A DNA stretch of 64,000 nucleotides from contig NZ_JAIQXT010000006.1 of assembly GCF_020177055.1 (NCBI RefSeq), positions 1 through 64,000 on the forward strand. The letters are read 5' to 3'. This DNA is from Sphingomonas sp. R647. GTDB lineage: Bacteria; Pseudomonadota; Alphaproteobacteria; Sphingomonadales; Sphingomonadaceae. Made by a program: the position numbers and the translations under genes. The notes under the pieces are model-generated. The model made no database searches. It worked only from the letters and a program-made list of their open reading frames with translations, and was not told the DNA's origin. Within the stretch, counting starts at the first letter, position 1. Each line of letters begins with the position of its first letter. Below, one piece after another: positions 16,804 to 26,140 of this stretch.

Positions 16804-19346
16804 TACCCCTTCTTCGCCGCTGCCTTCTTCTTCGGCGCGGCTTTCTTCGCCGGTGCCTTCTTCGCCGGAGCCTTACGCCCGCCCTTTTTCTTGGCGGGGC
16901 CAGCGGCAGCCTTGGCGTCGATGAGCTGGACCGCTTCCTCCAGCGTCAGCGCCGCCTGATCGACCGTCTTGGGCAGCGTCGCATTGGTCGTGCCGTCGGT
17001 GAGGTACGCGCCGTAGCGCCCCTCCATGAGCTTGATCTCCGCGCCCGACACCGGATGCGCGCCAACGACCTTCAGCGGCTCACGCGATCCGCGCTGCGGT
17101 CGCCCGCCGCCCGCAGCCGCCTCGGCGAGCTTGACCACCGCCGCGTTCATGCCGGTTTCGAACACGTCGGTCGTCGAGGTCAGCCGCGCATATTTGCCGT
17201 CATGCGCGAGATAGGGGCCATAGCGGCCGATCGACGCGGTGATCGGGTTGCCCGTTTCCGGGTGGTTGCCGATCGTGCGCGGCAGGTTGAGCAGCTTGAC
17301 CGCCCAGTCCAGATCCAGCTCGGGAATATCCTTGGGGATCGACGCGCGCGCCGCCTCCTTGCCCTCGCCGCGCTGGATGTACGGCCCGAACCGGCCCGAG
17401 CGGCGCGAGATATCCTCGCCGGTCTCCGGGTCCTGACCGATCACTTCCGGTCCGCTGTCGCCGCCATCCTCGCCGCCGGGCTGGCCGAAGCGGCGGGTGA
17501 ACTTGCAGTCGGGATAGTTGGAGCAGGCGACGAACGCGCCGAACTTGCCGCCACGCAGCGCCAGCTTGCCGACCCCGCACGACGGGCAGAGGCGCGGATC
17601 GGTGCCGTCGCCCTTGTCGGGGAAGAGATAGGGTTCGAGGAACTTGTCGAGCTCGGCGGTGACCTCGCTCGGCTTTTGCTCCATCACTTCCTGCGTACGC
17701 GGGTGGAAGTCCTTCCAGAACGCGTCGAGCACCGCCTGCCAGCCGGCCCGGCCGCCGGACACGTCGTCCAGCTCTTCCTCAAGCCCTGCGGTGAAGTCGT
17801 AATTGACGTATTTCTCGAAGAAGCGTTCGAGAAATGCGGTCAGCAGCCGACCGGTTTCTTCGGCGAAGAAGCGGTTTTTTTCGACCCGCACATAGGCGCG
17901 GTCCTTGAGCACCTGAATGATCGAGGCATAGGTCGAGGGGCGGCCGATGCCGAGTTCCTCGAGCCGCTTGACCAGCGAGGCTTCGGAGAAGCGCGGCGGC
18001 GGCTGAGTGAAATGCTGTTCGGCGTCGACGCCCTTCTTGGCGGGCGTGTCGCCGTTGCGGATCACCGGCAGGCGGCGCGAATCCTCGTCGCCCTCATCGT
18101 CGCGACCTTCTTCGTACAGCGCGAGATAGCCGGGGAAGATCACCACCTGGCCGGTCGCACGCAGCGCGTCCTGACCGGTCGGCTCTTCCAGCTCGACCGT
18201 GGTGCGCTCCATCCGCGCGCTCGACATCTGGCTGGCCAGCGCGCGCTTCCAGATCAGGTCGTACAGCCGCGCATGGTCGCCCGACCCGGCCTTGTCCTTG
18301 CTGAAATCGGTCGGACGGATCGCCTCATGCGCTTCCTGCGCATTCTTCGCCTTGGTCTGGTACTGGCGCGGCTTGTCCGGAATGTAGCTCGCCTGATAGC
18401 GGTTCACGATCGCCTTGCGCGCCTCGTCGATCGCGCTGCCATCCATCTGCACGCCGTCGGTACGCATATAGGTGATCGCGCCATCCTCGTAGAGCGCCTG
18501 CGCGATCCGCATCGTATGGCTGGCGGAGAAGCCGAGCTTGCGCGCCGCCTCCTGCTGCAGGGTCGAGGTGGTGAAGGGCGGCGGCGGGTTACGCATCGCC
18601 GGCTTGGTCTCGACGCTGGCGACGGTGAAGCGGCCCTGTTCGACCGCGGCCTTGGCGCGCATCGCTACGCCCTCGGTGCCGATCGAAAGCCGGTCAAGCT
18701 TCTTGCCCTCGAACCGCACGAGGCGCGCGTCGAACGCGGTGCCGTCATGTTCGAGATGCGCGGTGACCGACCAATATTCCTGCGCGCGGAACAGCTCGAT
18801 CTCACGCTCGCGCTCGACGATCAGGCGCAGCGCAACCGACTGGACGCGGCCCGCCGACTTGGCGCCGGGCAGCTTGCGCCACAGCACGGGCGAGAGGGTA
18901 AAGCCGACCAGATAGTCGAGCGCCCGGCGCGCGCGATAGGCGTCGATCAGGTCGGTATCGAGCTGGCGCGGCGCGGCCATCGCGGTCAGCACCGCGGCCT
19001 TGGTGATCGCGTTGAAGGTGACGCGCTCGACCTCCTTGGGGAGCGCCTTCTTCTTCGCCAGCACTTCCTGGACGTGCCAGCTGATCGCCTCCCCCTCGCG
19101 GTCAGGGTCGGTCGCGAGGATCAGGCGATCGGCCTTCTTGGCCTCGTCGGTGATCGCCTTGAGCTGCTTGGCCTTGTCGGGATAGGTTTCCCAATCCATC
19201 GCAAAGCCGTCATCGGGCTGCACCGAACCGTCCTTGGCGGGCAGGTCGCGGATATGGCCGTAGGAGGCGAGGACGCGATAGTCCTTGCCGAGATATTTCT
19301 CGATGGTTTTCGCCTTGGCGGGCGATTCGACGATGACGAGCTGCAT
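16803..19346 (-). CDS. topA: DNA topoisomerase I
   Basis: An 847-residue type IA topoisomerase. The Toprim domain is at the N-terminus (LVIVESPAKAKTIEKYLG; ATDPDREGEAI), the active-site Tyr is in AITYMRTDG (about residue 293), one four-Cys zinc finger follows (CPSCG to CSNYPDC) and then several Gly/Tyr-rich C-terminal repeats (GRFGPYIQRG, GRYGPYLAHD, GRYGAYLTDG). The last 35 residues are a Lys/Ala-rich tail. It relaxes negative supercoils. The following membrane-protein gene overlaps by one base. Confidence 0.98.
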   Translation of the reverse strand: MQLVIVESPAKAKTIEKYLGKDYRVLASYGHIRDLPAKDGSVQPDDGFAMDWETYPDKAKQLKAITDEAKKADRLILATDPDREGEAISWHVQEVLAKKKALPKEVERVTFNAITKAAVLTAMAAPRQLDTDLIDAYRARRALDYLVGFTLSPVLWRKLPGAKSAGRVQSVALRLIVEREREIELFRAQEYWSVTAHLEHDGTAFDARLVRFEGKKLDRLSIGTEGVAMRAKAAVEQGRFTVASVETKPAMRNPPPPFTTSTLQQEAARKLGFSASHTMRIAQALYEDGAITYMRTDGVQMDGSAIDEARKAIVNRYQASYIPDKPRQYQTKAKNAQEAHEAIRPTDFSKDKAGSGDHARLYDLIWKRALASQMSSARMERTTVELEEPTGQDALRATGQVVIFPGYLALYEEGRDDEGDEDSRRLPVIRNGDTPAKKGVDAEQHFTQPPPRFSEASLVKRLEELGIGRPSTYASIIQVLKDRAYVRVEKNRFFAEETGRLLTAFLERFFEKYVNYDFTAGLEEELDDVSGGRAGWQAVLDAFWKDFHPRTQEVMEQKPSEVTAELDKFLEPYLFPDKGDGTDPRLCPSCGVGKLALRGGKFGAFVACSNYPDCKFTRRFGQPGGEDGGDSGPEVIGQDPETGEDISRRSGRFGPYIQRGEGKEAARASIPKDIPELDLDWAVKLLNLPRTIGNHPETGNPITASIGRYGPYLAHDGKYARLTSTTDVFETGMNAAVVKLAEAAAGGGRPQRGSREPLKVVGAHPVSGAEIKLMEGRYGAYLTDGTTNATLPKTVDQAALTLEEAVQLIDAKAAAGPAKKKGGRKAPAKKAPAKKAAPKKKAAAKKG

Positions 19347-19468
19347 GGGGTTTGGCGGTCCTTACGTGTACGCGCGAGGATGGGGAGGCTGAATAGCGGG
19401 CGTCAAGCGGAACGCCACCCCCTCTTAACCTGCATCGTCTATAAGAGTCGGCAGAGGAGGGTCCGGCA

Positions 19469-19915
19469 ATGGTTTCGGTCGAACGGTTGATTGACGAACA
19501 TGCGCAGATCAGCGCCCGCAGCGACGCGCTGATGCGGGCCGTCACGACCGCATCGCCGACGATGCTGCGCACGATGATCGTGGGGCTGGACACCGAACTT
19601 GCGGCCCATCTCGCGACCGAGGATCTGGAGGTCTATCCACACCTTCTGGCCAAGGGCGACCTGGCGCAGCGCGAGGCGGCGGAGATTGCGATGGGCGATT
19701 TCGACCAGCTCGCCGCGCAATGGCGCGCCTATGTCGACGAATGGACCGCCGACGAGATCGAGAGCGACCACGAGCTGTTCATCGAGGCGAGCAAGCGCGT
19801 CCTGTCCGCGCTGTCGGCGCGGGTGCGGATCGAGAACGAGATTCTCTACCCGCTCGCGCTCGCGTCCGGAACGATCACGCTGCGGGAGGCGAGTGCGCGG
19901 GTGATGGCGGGGTAA
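19469..19915 (+). CDS. Hemerythrin-like domain protein
   Basis: A 148-residue all-helical protein with His and acidic residues spaced as in hemerythrin HHE domains: DEHAQI near the start, HLATEDLEVYPHLL, DHELFIEASKR and RIENEILYPLAL. Such proteins bind a di-iron centre and may carry oxygen, sense it or bind other iron species. It is transcribed away from topA and alone. The iron-binding set is not complete enough to be certain of di-iron binding. Confidence 0.75.
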   Translation: MVSVERLIDEHAQISARSDALMRAVTTASPTMLRTMIVGLDTELAAHLATEDLEVYPHLLAKGDLAQREAAEIAMGDFDQLAAQWRAYVDEWTADEIESDHELFIEASKRVLSALSARVRIENEILYPLALASGTITLREASARVMAG

Positions 19916-19926
19916 GCACTGCAAAT

Positions 19927-20583
19927 TCAAGCAAATACCGCGCGGACATCGCTGTCGGGATCAAGCGTCTCCTGATAGACCGCCACCGACAAATAGATCG
20001 ACGCGACAAGCCCGATGTTTCCCAGAAGATTGATCGCCCCGTAGGTCAGCGGCGAGGCCGTCTCACCGGCCACTTCCGTGACGATGAGGACGAAGCTGGC
20101 GACGTTCGGGATGAATGTCAGCAGAAAGGCGGGCAGGATCGCCAACGCCTGACCCTTGGTGCGGCGCATGGCTTCCTCAAGGGCTTCGGTGGCATTCAAC
20201 CGCTCGGTCCCAAGAACCAGCGGCAAGGCCGGGGTCCAGCGCAACGCCAGGATGAGGGCCGGGATCACCAGCGCGATAGCGCCGAGCACCAACCCGATGC
20301 CGATCAGAATCGACGCGAGAATGAACGATCCGATGGCGCGATTGGGATGTTCGGCAAGCAAGCCGATCCGGCCGAGCGTATTGCGGAGCAGCAGATACTG
20401 GCCAACCGCCGACGCCACGCTGCTCAGGATCATCGCCTCCGCGTCCGAGCTGACGAGATCGGCGGCAGTGATCAGCAGAGTTAGCCCGACGACGGCGATC
20501 GTTGCAAGGACCGCATTGTCGAGCAGCAGGGCGGACAGGCGGGCAATGAGCTGCCCGGGCCGGATGGGTGTGACGGTCGCCAT
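19927..20583 (-). CDS. Polytopic membrane protein of unknown function
   Basis: About 218 residues with five or six hydrophobic helices. The middle shows an amphipathic segment NATEALEEAMRRTKGQ typical of the glycerophosphodiesterase-like membrane domain family. The chosen ATG at 20583 gives MATVTPIRPGQLI; an upstream ATG would overlap dprA. It follows dprA by about 7 bases, so it is probably cotranscribed. No function can be inferred. Confidence 0.75.
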   Translation of the reverse strand: MATVTPIRPGQLIARLSALLLDNAVLATIAVVGLTLLITAADLVSSDAEAMILSSVASAVGQYLLLRNTLGRIGLLAEHPNRAIGSFILASILIGIGLVLGAIALVIPALILALRWTPALPLVLGTERLNATEALEEAMRRTKGQALAILPAFLLTFIPNVASFVLIVTEVAGETASPLTYGAINLLGNIGLVASIYLSVAVYQETLDPDSDVRAVFA

Positions 20584-20590
20584 TGATCCC

Positions 20591-21676
20591 TTACCGCAGA
20601 CTGACCCGCCCGCCGGCATGCCGCTCCAGCCGGCCGGCGAGTTCGAGTTCGAGCAGCACCAGTTGCACCGCCGCGCCGGGCAGGGCGGATTGGCGGATCA
20701 GTTCATCAACCGGGACAGGCACCGGGCCGAGCAGCCCCTCCACCCGGTTGCGTTCGCCCGCGTCGGGTTCACGTCCTGGCTCTGCGCCGAAGCCCGAGAC
20801 CGGCGAGCGCACCGCGCGCGGATCGATCGGGCGGATCATTTCGAGGATGTCGTCCACGCCCTGCACCAGCGTCGCGCCCTCGCGGATCAGCAGGTTGCAG
20901 CCCTGCGCGCGCGGGTCGATCGGCGAGCCGGGGACCGCCATCACCTCCCGCCCCGCCTCCGCCGCGATCCGTGCGGTGATCAGCGAGCCGGAGCGCGGAG
21001 CTGCCTCGACCACCACCGTCCCTTGGGCGAGGCCGGCGATGATGCGGTTGCGTGAGGGGAAATGGCGGGCGAGCGGCTCGGCGCCCGGCGGCTGTTCGGC
21101 GATCAGCAGGCCGTGCTGCGCGACGCGTTCCTGAAGCTCCGCATTTTCCGGCGGAAAGGCGATGTCGATGCCGCTCGCGATGACGCCGACCGTGCCGCTG
21201 GCGAGCGAGCCGTGATGCGCGGCGGTGTCGATGCCGCGCGCCAGCCCTGAGACGACCGTGGCCCCCGCCTCGCCTAGCCCCTGCGCCAGCTGGCGCGCGA
21301 AGCGGCACGCGGCGGCGGAGGCGTTGCGCGCCCCGACCATTGCGACACAGGGCCGGGTGAGCAGCCCCATGTCACCGCGCACGATCAGCGCGGGCGGCGC
21401 ATTTTCCAGCTCACCCAGCAACGGCGGATAGTCGGGGTCGTCGAGAAACACATGCCGCGCGCCGAGTCGTTCGACCACCGCCAGCTCGCGCCGGGCAAGC
21501 GCGGGATCGGCCAGCGTCGGCGCCTGTCCGCCGCCGCGCAGCGCCAGGCCGGGCAGCGCGTCGAGCGCCGCCTGTGCGTCGCCGAAGCGGGCGATCAACT
21601 GGCGATAGGTGACCGGGCCGATCCGCGGTGACCGGATGAGGCGAAGGCGGGCGAGGCGCGCGGCCTCGTCAGCCAT
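20591..21676 (-). CDS. dprA: DNA-processing protein DprA
   Basis: About 361 residues. The Rossmann-like DprA core is clear: MVGARNASAAACRFARQLA, VVSGLARGIDTAAHHGSL, TVGVIASGIDIAFPPEN, FPSRNRIIAGLAQGTVVVEA and AVPGSPIDPRAQGCNLLIREGA, here by motif. A SAM-like N-terminus and a winged C-terminus flank it. It protects single-stranded DNA and loads RecA in natural transformation. The ATG at 21676 overlaps the end of plsY by 8 bases, a translationally coupled pair. Confidence 0.97.
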   Translation of the reverse strand: MADEAARLARLRLIRSPRIGPVTYRQLIARFGDAQAALDALPGLALRGGGQAPTLADPALARRELAVVERLGARHVFLDDPDYPPLLGELENAPPALIVRGDMGLLTRPCVAMVGARNASAAACRFARQLAQGLGEAGATVVSGLARGIDTAAHHGSLASGTVGVIASGIDIAFPPENAELQERVAQHGLLIAEQPPGAEPLARHFPSRNRIIAGLAQGTVVVEAAPRSGSLITARIAAEAGREVMAVPGSPIDPRAQGCNLLIREGATLVQGVDDILEMIRPIDPRAVRSPVSGFGAEPGREPDAGERNRVEGLLGPVPVPVDELIRQSALPGAAVQLVLLELELAGRLERHAGGRVSLR

Positions 21677-22274
21677 GCTTGCGGCCGATGCGCGGTTCGG
21701 TCCCGGCGAGCAGCCGTTCGATATTCTCGCGATGCTTCCACAGCACAATCAGCGCAAGCACGACGAGCAGCATGACGAGGTTGAACCGGTTCATCACCGC
21801 CGCGCTCACCGGCGCGCTGATCGCCGCCGCCATTCCGGCGACCGAGGAGATGCGCAGCGTTGCGAGCAACCCCAGCCACACCACGGCAAAGATGATCCCA
21901 GACGGCCAATGCAGCGCGAGGACGATGCCCATCAGCGTCGCGACGCCTTTGCCGCCATTGAACTTGAGCCAGACGGGGTAGCAATGGCCGATGAACGCCC
22001 CCGCCGCCGCGACGACGCCAAGGCCGGGCCAGATCGCCTGCGCGATCCACACCGCCGCCGCGCCCTTGAGCAAATCGAGCAGCAAGGTCGCCGCCGCCAG
22101 CCCCTTGCGCCCGGTGCGCAGCACGTTGGTCGCGCCGATATTGCCCGATCCGATCTGGCGCAGGTCGCCCGCCCCGGCGAGCCGGGTCAGCACCACCCCG
22201 AACGGGATCGACCCGAGAAGATAGCCAAGCGCGATGGCGAGCACCGGCGCGATCGTGGTGAGTTGCGTCTGCAT
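21669..22274 (-). CDS. plsY: Glycerol-3-phosphate acyltransferase PlsY
   Basis: A 201-residue integral membrane enzyme with the three PlsY motifs on its cytoplasmic loops: IGSGNIGATNVLRTG, GHCYPVWLKFNGGKGVAT and WKHRENIERLLAG. It transfers an acyl group from acyl phosphate to glycerol 3-phosphate, the first step of phospholipid synthesis. The start chosen is the ATG at 22274 (MQTQLTT), which begins before the first helix; an upstream ATG adds only a non-conserved stretch. It heads an operon with dprA, a common order. Confidence 0.97.
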   Translation of the reverse strand: MQTQLTTIAPVLAIALGYLLGSIPFGVVLTRLAGAGDLRQIGSGNIGATNVLRTGRKGLAAATLLLDLLKGAAAVWIAQAIWPGLGVVAAAGAFIGHCYPVWLKFNGGKGVATLMGIVLALHWPSGIIFAVVWLGLLATLRISSVAGMAAAISAPVSAAVMNRFNLVMLLVVLALIVLWKHRENIERLLAGTEPRIGRKHG

Positions 22275-22347
22275 GATCCCCCTTGCTTGGACAAAGGCTA
22301 GGGTCTTCGGTAAGCGCACGCAACAATCTCGATCAGCGGAACCCGTC

Positions 22348-23139
22348 ATGGCCGACACCCGGCCCCTTCTCTTATTCGATTCGGGCGTGGGCGGGCTGTC
22401 GGTGCTGGCGCCGGCGCGGGCGCTGCTGCCCGGTGCGCCGTTGGTCTATGCCGCCGATAGCGCGGGATTCCCCTATGGCACCCGCAGTGAGGCGGAGATT
22501 GCCGCGCGCGTCCCCGCGCTGCTCGGACGGCTGGCAGAGCGGTATAAGCCGCGGCTGATCGTGATTGCCTGCAACACCGCATCGACCATCGCGCTGCCGC
22601 ATGTCCGCGCCGCGCTCGACGTGCCGATTGTCGGGACCGTGCCCGCGATCAAGCCCGCTGCGGAGGCGTCCCGCACGCGGGTGATCGGCGTGCTGGGGAC
22701 GCAGGCGACGGTGCGCCAGCCCTATGTCGACGACCTGACCGCGCGCTTCGCCGCCGATTGCACCGTGCTGCGCCACGGCAGCGCCGAACTGGTGGAGCTC
22801 GCCGAAGCGAAGCTGCGCGGTGAGGATGCCGATCCGGCGCGGTATCGCGCGGTGCTCGATGGCCTGTTCGCACAAGCAGCGGGCGAGCGGATTGACGTGA
22901 TCGTCAACGCCTGCACCCATTTTCCGCTGGTCGAGGCCGAACTGGCGGCCGCGGCCCCGCATCCGGTGCGCTTCGTCGATGGCGGGCCGGGCATTGCGCG
23001 GCGAATCGCGCATCTCACTCAGGGGCAGAGCTGGCCCGACTCCCCAGCACCTGGAATCGCGGTGTTCACCGCGCAGCCCGACCCTGCGCTCGCTCCGGCA
23101 TTGGCGGGATATGGTCTCGATCAAATCGAGACGCTCTAG
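22348..23139 (+). CDS. murI: Glutamate racemase
   Basis: About 263 residues. It makes D-glutamate for peptidoglycan. It has the two catalytic Cys motifs, VIACNTAST (about residue 74) and NACTHFPLV (about 190), and the N-terminal FDSGVGGLSVL. The ATG at 22348 sits directly before MADTRPLLLFDSGVGG, the family start. It is transcribed away from plsY. Confidence 0.96.
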   Translation: MADTRPLLLFDSGVGGLSVLAPARALLPGAPLVYAADSAGFPYGTRSEAEIAARVPALLGRLAERYKPRLIVIACNTASTIALPHVRAALDVPIVGTVPAIKPAAEASRTRVIGVLGTQATVRQPYVDDLTARFAADCTVLRHGSAELVELAEAKLRGEDADPARYRAVLDGLFAQAAGERIDVIVNACTHFPLVEAELAAAAPHPVRFVDGGPGIARRIAHLTQGQSWPDSPAPGIAVFTAQPDPALAPALAGYGLDQIETL

Positions 23140-23166
23140 CCCTCCGCCGGCCGCGCCGACGCGGGT

Positions 23167-23334
23167 TCAGCGCAGCGGGAACGCCGGGGTTTCGGTCATC
23201 ACCTTGACGCGTTCGGCGTAGCCATTGGCCATCGCCAGATGGGCGTAGCGCGCGCTTGAATCATGCGCCTTGGCCGCGCAGTCACGCTCGGCCCGCTCGC
23301 GACGGGTGAAGTAATCGACATCGTTCTGCGACAT
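23167..23334 (-). CDS. Conserved small protein of unknown function
   Basis: A 55-residue soluble protein beginning MSQNDVDYFTRRERAERDCA, with a single Cys and many charged residues. The ATG at 23334 gives this compact form; the frame is open further upstream but that part looks non-conserved. Its size and composition match short conserved proteins common in sphingomonads. No domain was recognised. It is convergent with murI. Confidence 0.6.
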   Translation of the reverse strand: MSQNDVDYFTRRERAERDCAAKAHDSSARYAHLAMANGYAERVKVMTETPAFPLR

Positions 23335-23554
23335 CGTGGTTCTCCCAGATTTTTCTGAAGCGGGAGCGCGCTGGTCTCTCAGCCGCAGAAATGCCCGGAG
23401 TCCCGTTCCGCGGTGCACGAACCATAGCAGATTTCGCCCAGCGAGTCCTGATCTGGGGCAAGCGGATGCGCAACGACCGTCCGATCACAGTGATCGATAG
23501 GATAGGCAATTTGCCCTAGTGGCGTCGCGCCGCAAAAATCGCTAACGGGTCAAC

Positions 23555-24796
23555 ATGACCAGCGAGGCTTCCCCGCGCGCGGTAGATTATTCGCGCGTGT
23601 TCAACCAGGCGATCGACCGGCTGCATGCCGAAGGGCGATATCGCGTCTTTATCGACATTCTGCGCAACAAGGGCATGTTCCCCAATGCGCGATGCTTTGC
23701 CGGGCATAACGGGCCAAAGCCGATCACCGTATGGTGCTCGAACGATTACCTTGCGATGGGCCAGCACCCCAAGGTGATCGCCGCGATGGAAGAGGCGCTG
23801 CACGATGTCGGCGCAGGGTCGGGCGGTACGCGCAATATCGGCGGCAACACCCATTATCACGTGCATCTCGAGGCCGAGCTGGCCGACCTGCACGACAAGG
23901 AAGCCGCGCTGCTGTTCACCAGCGGCTATGTCTCGAACGAGGCGACGCTGTCGACGCTGGCCAAGGTGCTGCCCGGCTGCATCATCTATTCCGACGAACT
24001 CAACCATGCATCGATGATTGCGGGCATCCGCAATTCGGGGTGCGAGAAGCGGGTGTGGCGGCACAATGACCTTGAACATCTCGAGGAATTGCTCGCGGCC
24101 GACGATCCCAATGTGCCCAAACTGATCGCGTTCGAAAGCGTGTATTCGATGGATGGCGATATCGCCCCGATCCACGCGATCTGCGATCTCGCCGACAAGT
24201 ATAACGCGCTGACCTATCTCGACGAAGTTCACGCCGTCGGCATGTACGGCGCGCGCGGCGGCGGCATTTCGGAGCGCGACGAAGCGGCGCAGCGCCTGAC
24301 GATCGTCGAAGGGACGCTGGGCAAGGCATTCGGCGTGATGGGCGGCTATATCGCGGCCGATCGCATGATCATCGACGTGATCCGCTCCTATGCGCCGGGG
24401 TTCATCTTCACCACCTCGCTCTCGCCGGTGCTGGTCGCGGGCGCGCTGGCGTCGGTGCGTCACCTCAAGCAATCGAGCGAAGAACGCGACGGGCAGCAGG
24501 CAGCGGCTGCGCGGCTCAAGACGATGTTCGCCGATGCCGGGCTGCCAGTGATGGACAGCACGACGCACATCGTCCCGCTGATGGTCGGTGACCCAGTACG
24601 CGCCAAGAAGATCAGCGACATCCTGCTCGCCGAGTACGGCGTCTATGTTCAGCCGATCAATTATCCGACCGTCCCGCGTGGCACCGAGCGTCTTCGCTTT
24701 ACGCCAGGCCCGTCGCATGACGAGACGATGATGGCCGATCTCACCGCCGCGCTGGTCGAGATCTGGGAACGGCTGGAGTTGCGTGCTGCGGCCTGA
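23555..24796 (+). CDS. hemA: 5-aminolevulinate synthase
   Basis: A 413-residue PLP enzyme that condenses glycine and succinyl-CoA to 5-aminolevulinate, the first step of haem synthesis by the alphaproteobacterial C4 route. The family motifs are [17 protein letters not shown], the PLP aspartate in [11 protein letters not shown] and the PLP-binding lysine in [13 protein letters not shown]. Length and sequence match ALAS rather than the related AONS (BioF). It stands alone. A 12-base palindrome follows it but with no U-run. Confidence 0.97.
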   Translation: MTSEASPRAVDYSRVFNQAIDRLHAEGRYRVFIDILRNKGMFPNARCFAGHNGPKPITVWCSNDYLAMGQHPKVIAAMEEALHDVGAGSGGTRNIGGNTHYHVHLEAELADLHDKEAALLFTSGYVSNEATLSTLAKVLPGCIIYSDELNHASMIAGIRNSGCEKRVWRHNDLEHLEELLAADDPNVPKLIAFESVYSMDGDIAPIHAICDLADKYNALTYLDEVHAVGMYGARGGGISERDEAAQRLTIVEGTLGKAFGVMGGYIAADRMIIDVIRSYAPGFIFTTSLSPVLVAGALASVRHLKQSSEERDGQQAAAARLKTMFADAGLPVMDSTTHIVPLMVGDPVRAKKISDILLAEYGVYVQPINYPTVPRGTERLRFTPGPSHDETMMADLTAALVEIWERLELRAAA

Positions 24797-24840
24797 CTTT
24801 ATTGTTTTTGTACCGCATCGATGCGTTATTAATTGGTAAC

Positions 24841-24869
24841 TTGTCAGCGGTACCTAGCAGGGTTAGGTA
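24841..24869 (+). promoter_or_regulatory. Possible promoter for the lasso precursor
   Basis: A TTGTCA at 24841-24846 could serve as a -35, with TAGGTA at 24864-24869 as -10 and a 17-base spacer. The -10 is a poor match. It lies 86 bases before the precursor ATG, in the AT-richer gap after hemA. Confidence is low. Confidence 0.25.
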
Positions 24870-24954
24870 AGCATGTGTGCAGCCTTCCGGCATGCGGGTA
24901 CGGGAACGACCGGCCGCCGCGTCCGGATTGTGCAAGATCTGAAGAGGGGAAAAC

Positions 24955-25107
24955 ATGACGGATCGTATCGGAACCGAACAGCCAGTGCCGGAACTGCGTA
25001 GCTGGATTGAACCCGAAATCTCGGTGCTCGCGATCGAGGAAACCGCTGGCTTTCCGGGTCGTGGCTTGGACGGCAGCGTGGTGGGCCCCGATTGCACGCA
25101 GTCGTAA
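24955..25107 (+). CDS. Lasso peptide precursor
   Basis: A 50-residue peptide with a strong GAGGGG ribosome binding site before its ATG. The leader has W17-I-E-P20-E-I22, matching the YxxPxL recognition motif of B1/RRE proteins with Trp for Tyr, and Thr at position -2 (EETA), the conserved cleavage determinant. The predicted 19-residue core is GFPGRGLDGSVVGPDCTQS. Gly1 and Asp8 would form an 8-residue macrolactam ring, leaving an 11-residue tail that contains a lone Cys and ends in Ser. Cyclase, protease and RRE genes are close by. The assignment comes from the motifs and context; core boundaries are inferred. Confidence 0.85.
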   Translation: MTDRIGTEQPVPELRSWIEPEISVLAIEETAGFPGRGLDGSVVGPDCTQS

Positions 25108-25169
25108 TTGGCTTTTAGCTCTCCACCGTGATCAGAGCGATCTGGTTGCGTCGAATGCCGGGCGTTCGG

Positions 25170-26081
25170 CTAACGGATCGGTATGATTACGGTGGGGGCG
25201 CCATCGACTTGAAGTTCGCGTACGGGTTTGTGCTGGTGATCGAGACAGACCAACAACCCGCCTAAAGTGGTGCGGTTTTCACGCGAAGCGAACTGCGAGA
25301 CGCCCACGACCCAGCCGTCGCGATGTGGCGCCAGCCCACGCGTCATTTGGTTGCTGACCGAGATCGCCGGGCCATTGCTCCGCAGCAGCTCGCCATCCTG
25401 CGATCCACAGTGCCACAGCACGCCTTCCCCGTCTTCGACAATGTCATGGCAGCCATAGCCAGCCAGTGTCTCAAAATGGGTGACGCGCCAGTCTGAATCG
25501 AGCCACGCCAACTCGCTGGGCCGCCGGGTCTGGCCGGCCCCGTTATGCAACATCAGAACGACCGCGCCCGCGACATGGGCGATCGAGTTGATGTGCCGAT
25601 AGCGCGGAGTCCGCTCCCCCCGTCGCACGATCCCAAGCGGGGTTTTGACATCGACGGCCGTACCATCCAGCGTAAAGCGGCGGATCACCTGGTTGGCGGT
25701 GTCGACCACGCAGACCAGATTATCGATCACCGCCAGCTGATGACACTGATTGTCGAGGTCGCGGGCGATGACCCGCGTGGCGGTGATGATGTCGCCTTCC
25801 AGATCGAGCGCAAGGATCCGACCCCGCTCGATGCCGCTATGCGGGACACCACAAGATTCGAAGACGAACACTGTGTCACGATGACGATGCAGCCCGAAGA
25901 AAAAGCCATGCGCGATCAGAGCCACGCCTTCGGAATTGGCAGCGAACAGACCGTTCCTGCTCGAGACCAGAATGTCGAAGTCTTGCAGATCGCGTACAAC
26001 CAGCCGAATCCGGTCCTGAACATACGCCTGGTGCGCGAGCGCCGCCCGAATTGCCCGCTCGCTTGCCCGTAGAATGTCCAT
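25170..26081 (-). CDS. Predicted beta-propeller protein in the lasso cluster
   Basis: A 303-residue protein without a signal peptide. It looks like a series of beta-blades: repeated short segments such as LAVIDNLVCVVDTANQVIRRF, HINSIAHVAGAVVLMLHN and GVLWHCGSQDGELLRS, seen here by motif. This pattern fits NHL/DUF4915-like propellers. It lies on the minus strand between the precursor and the cyclase, divergent from the cyclase with a 59-base gap. Role in the cluster is unknown; it could bind a substrate or a tailoring enzyme. It is not part of a minimal lasso gene set. Confidence 0.6.
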   Translation of the reverse strand: MDILRASERAIRAALAHQAYVQDRIRLVVRDLQDFDILVSSRNGLFAANSEGVALIAHGFFFGLHRHRDTVFVFESCGVPHSGIERGRILALDLEGDIITATRVIARDLDNQCHQLAVIDNLVCVVDTANQVIRRFTLDGTAVDVKTPLGIVRRGERTPRYRHINSIAHVAGAVVLMLHNGAGQTRRPSELAWLDSDWRVTHFETLAGYGCHDIVEDGEGVLWHCGSQDGELLRSNGPAISVSNQMTRGLAPHRDGWVVGVSQFASRENRTTLGGLLVCLDHQHKPVRELQVDGAPTVIIPIR

Positions 26082-26140
26082 CGCCGCAGTGATAGGCAGG
26101 GCCAGGGGCCAGTCAAGTTGCGTCGGAGCAGGGGGAAATC

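Noticed and set aside
24814-24825. CGCATCGATGCG palindrome after hemA as a terminator
   Set aside because: It is short, has almost no loop room and is not followed by a U-run.
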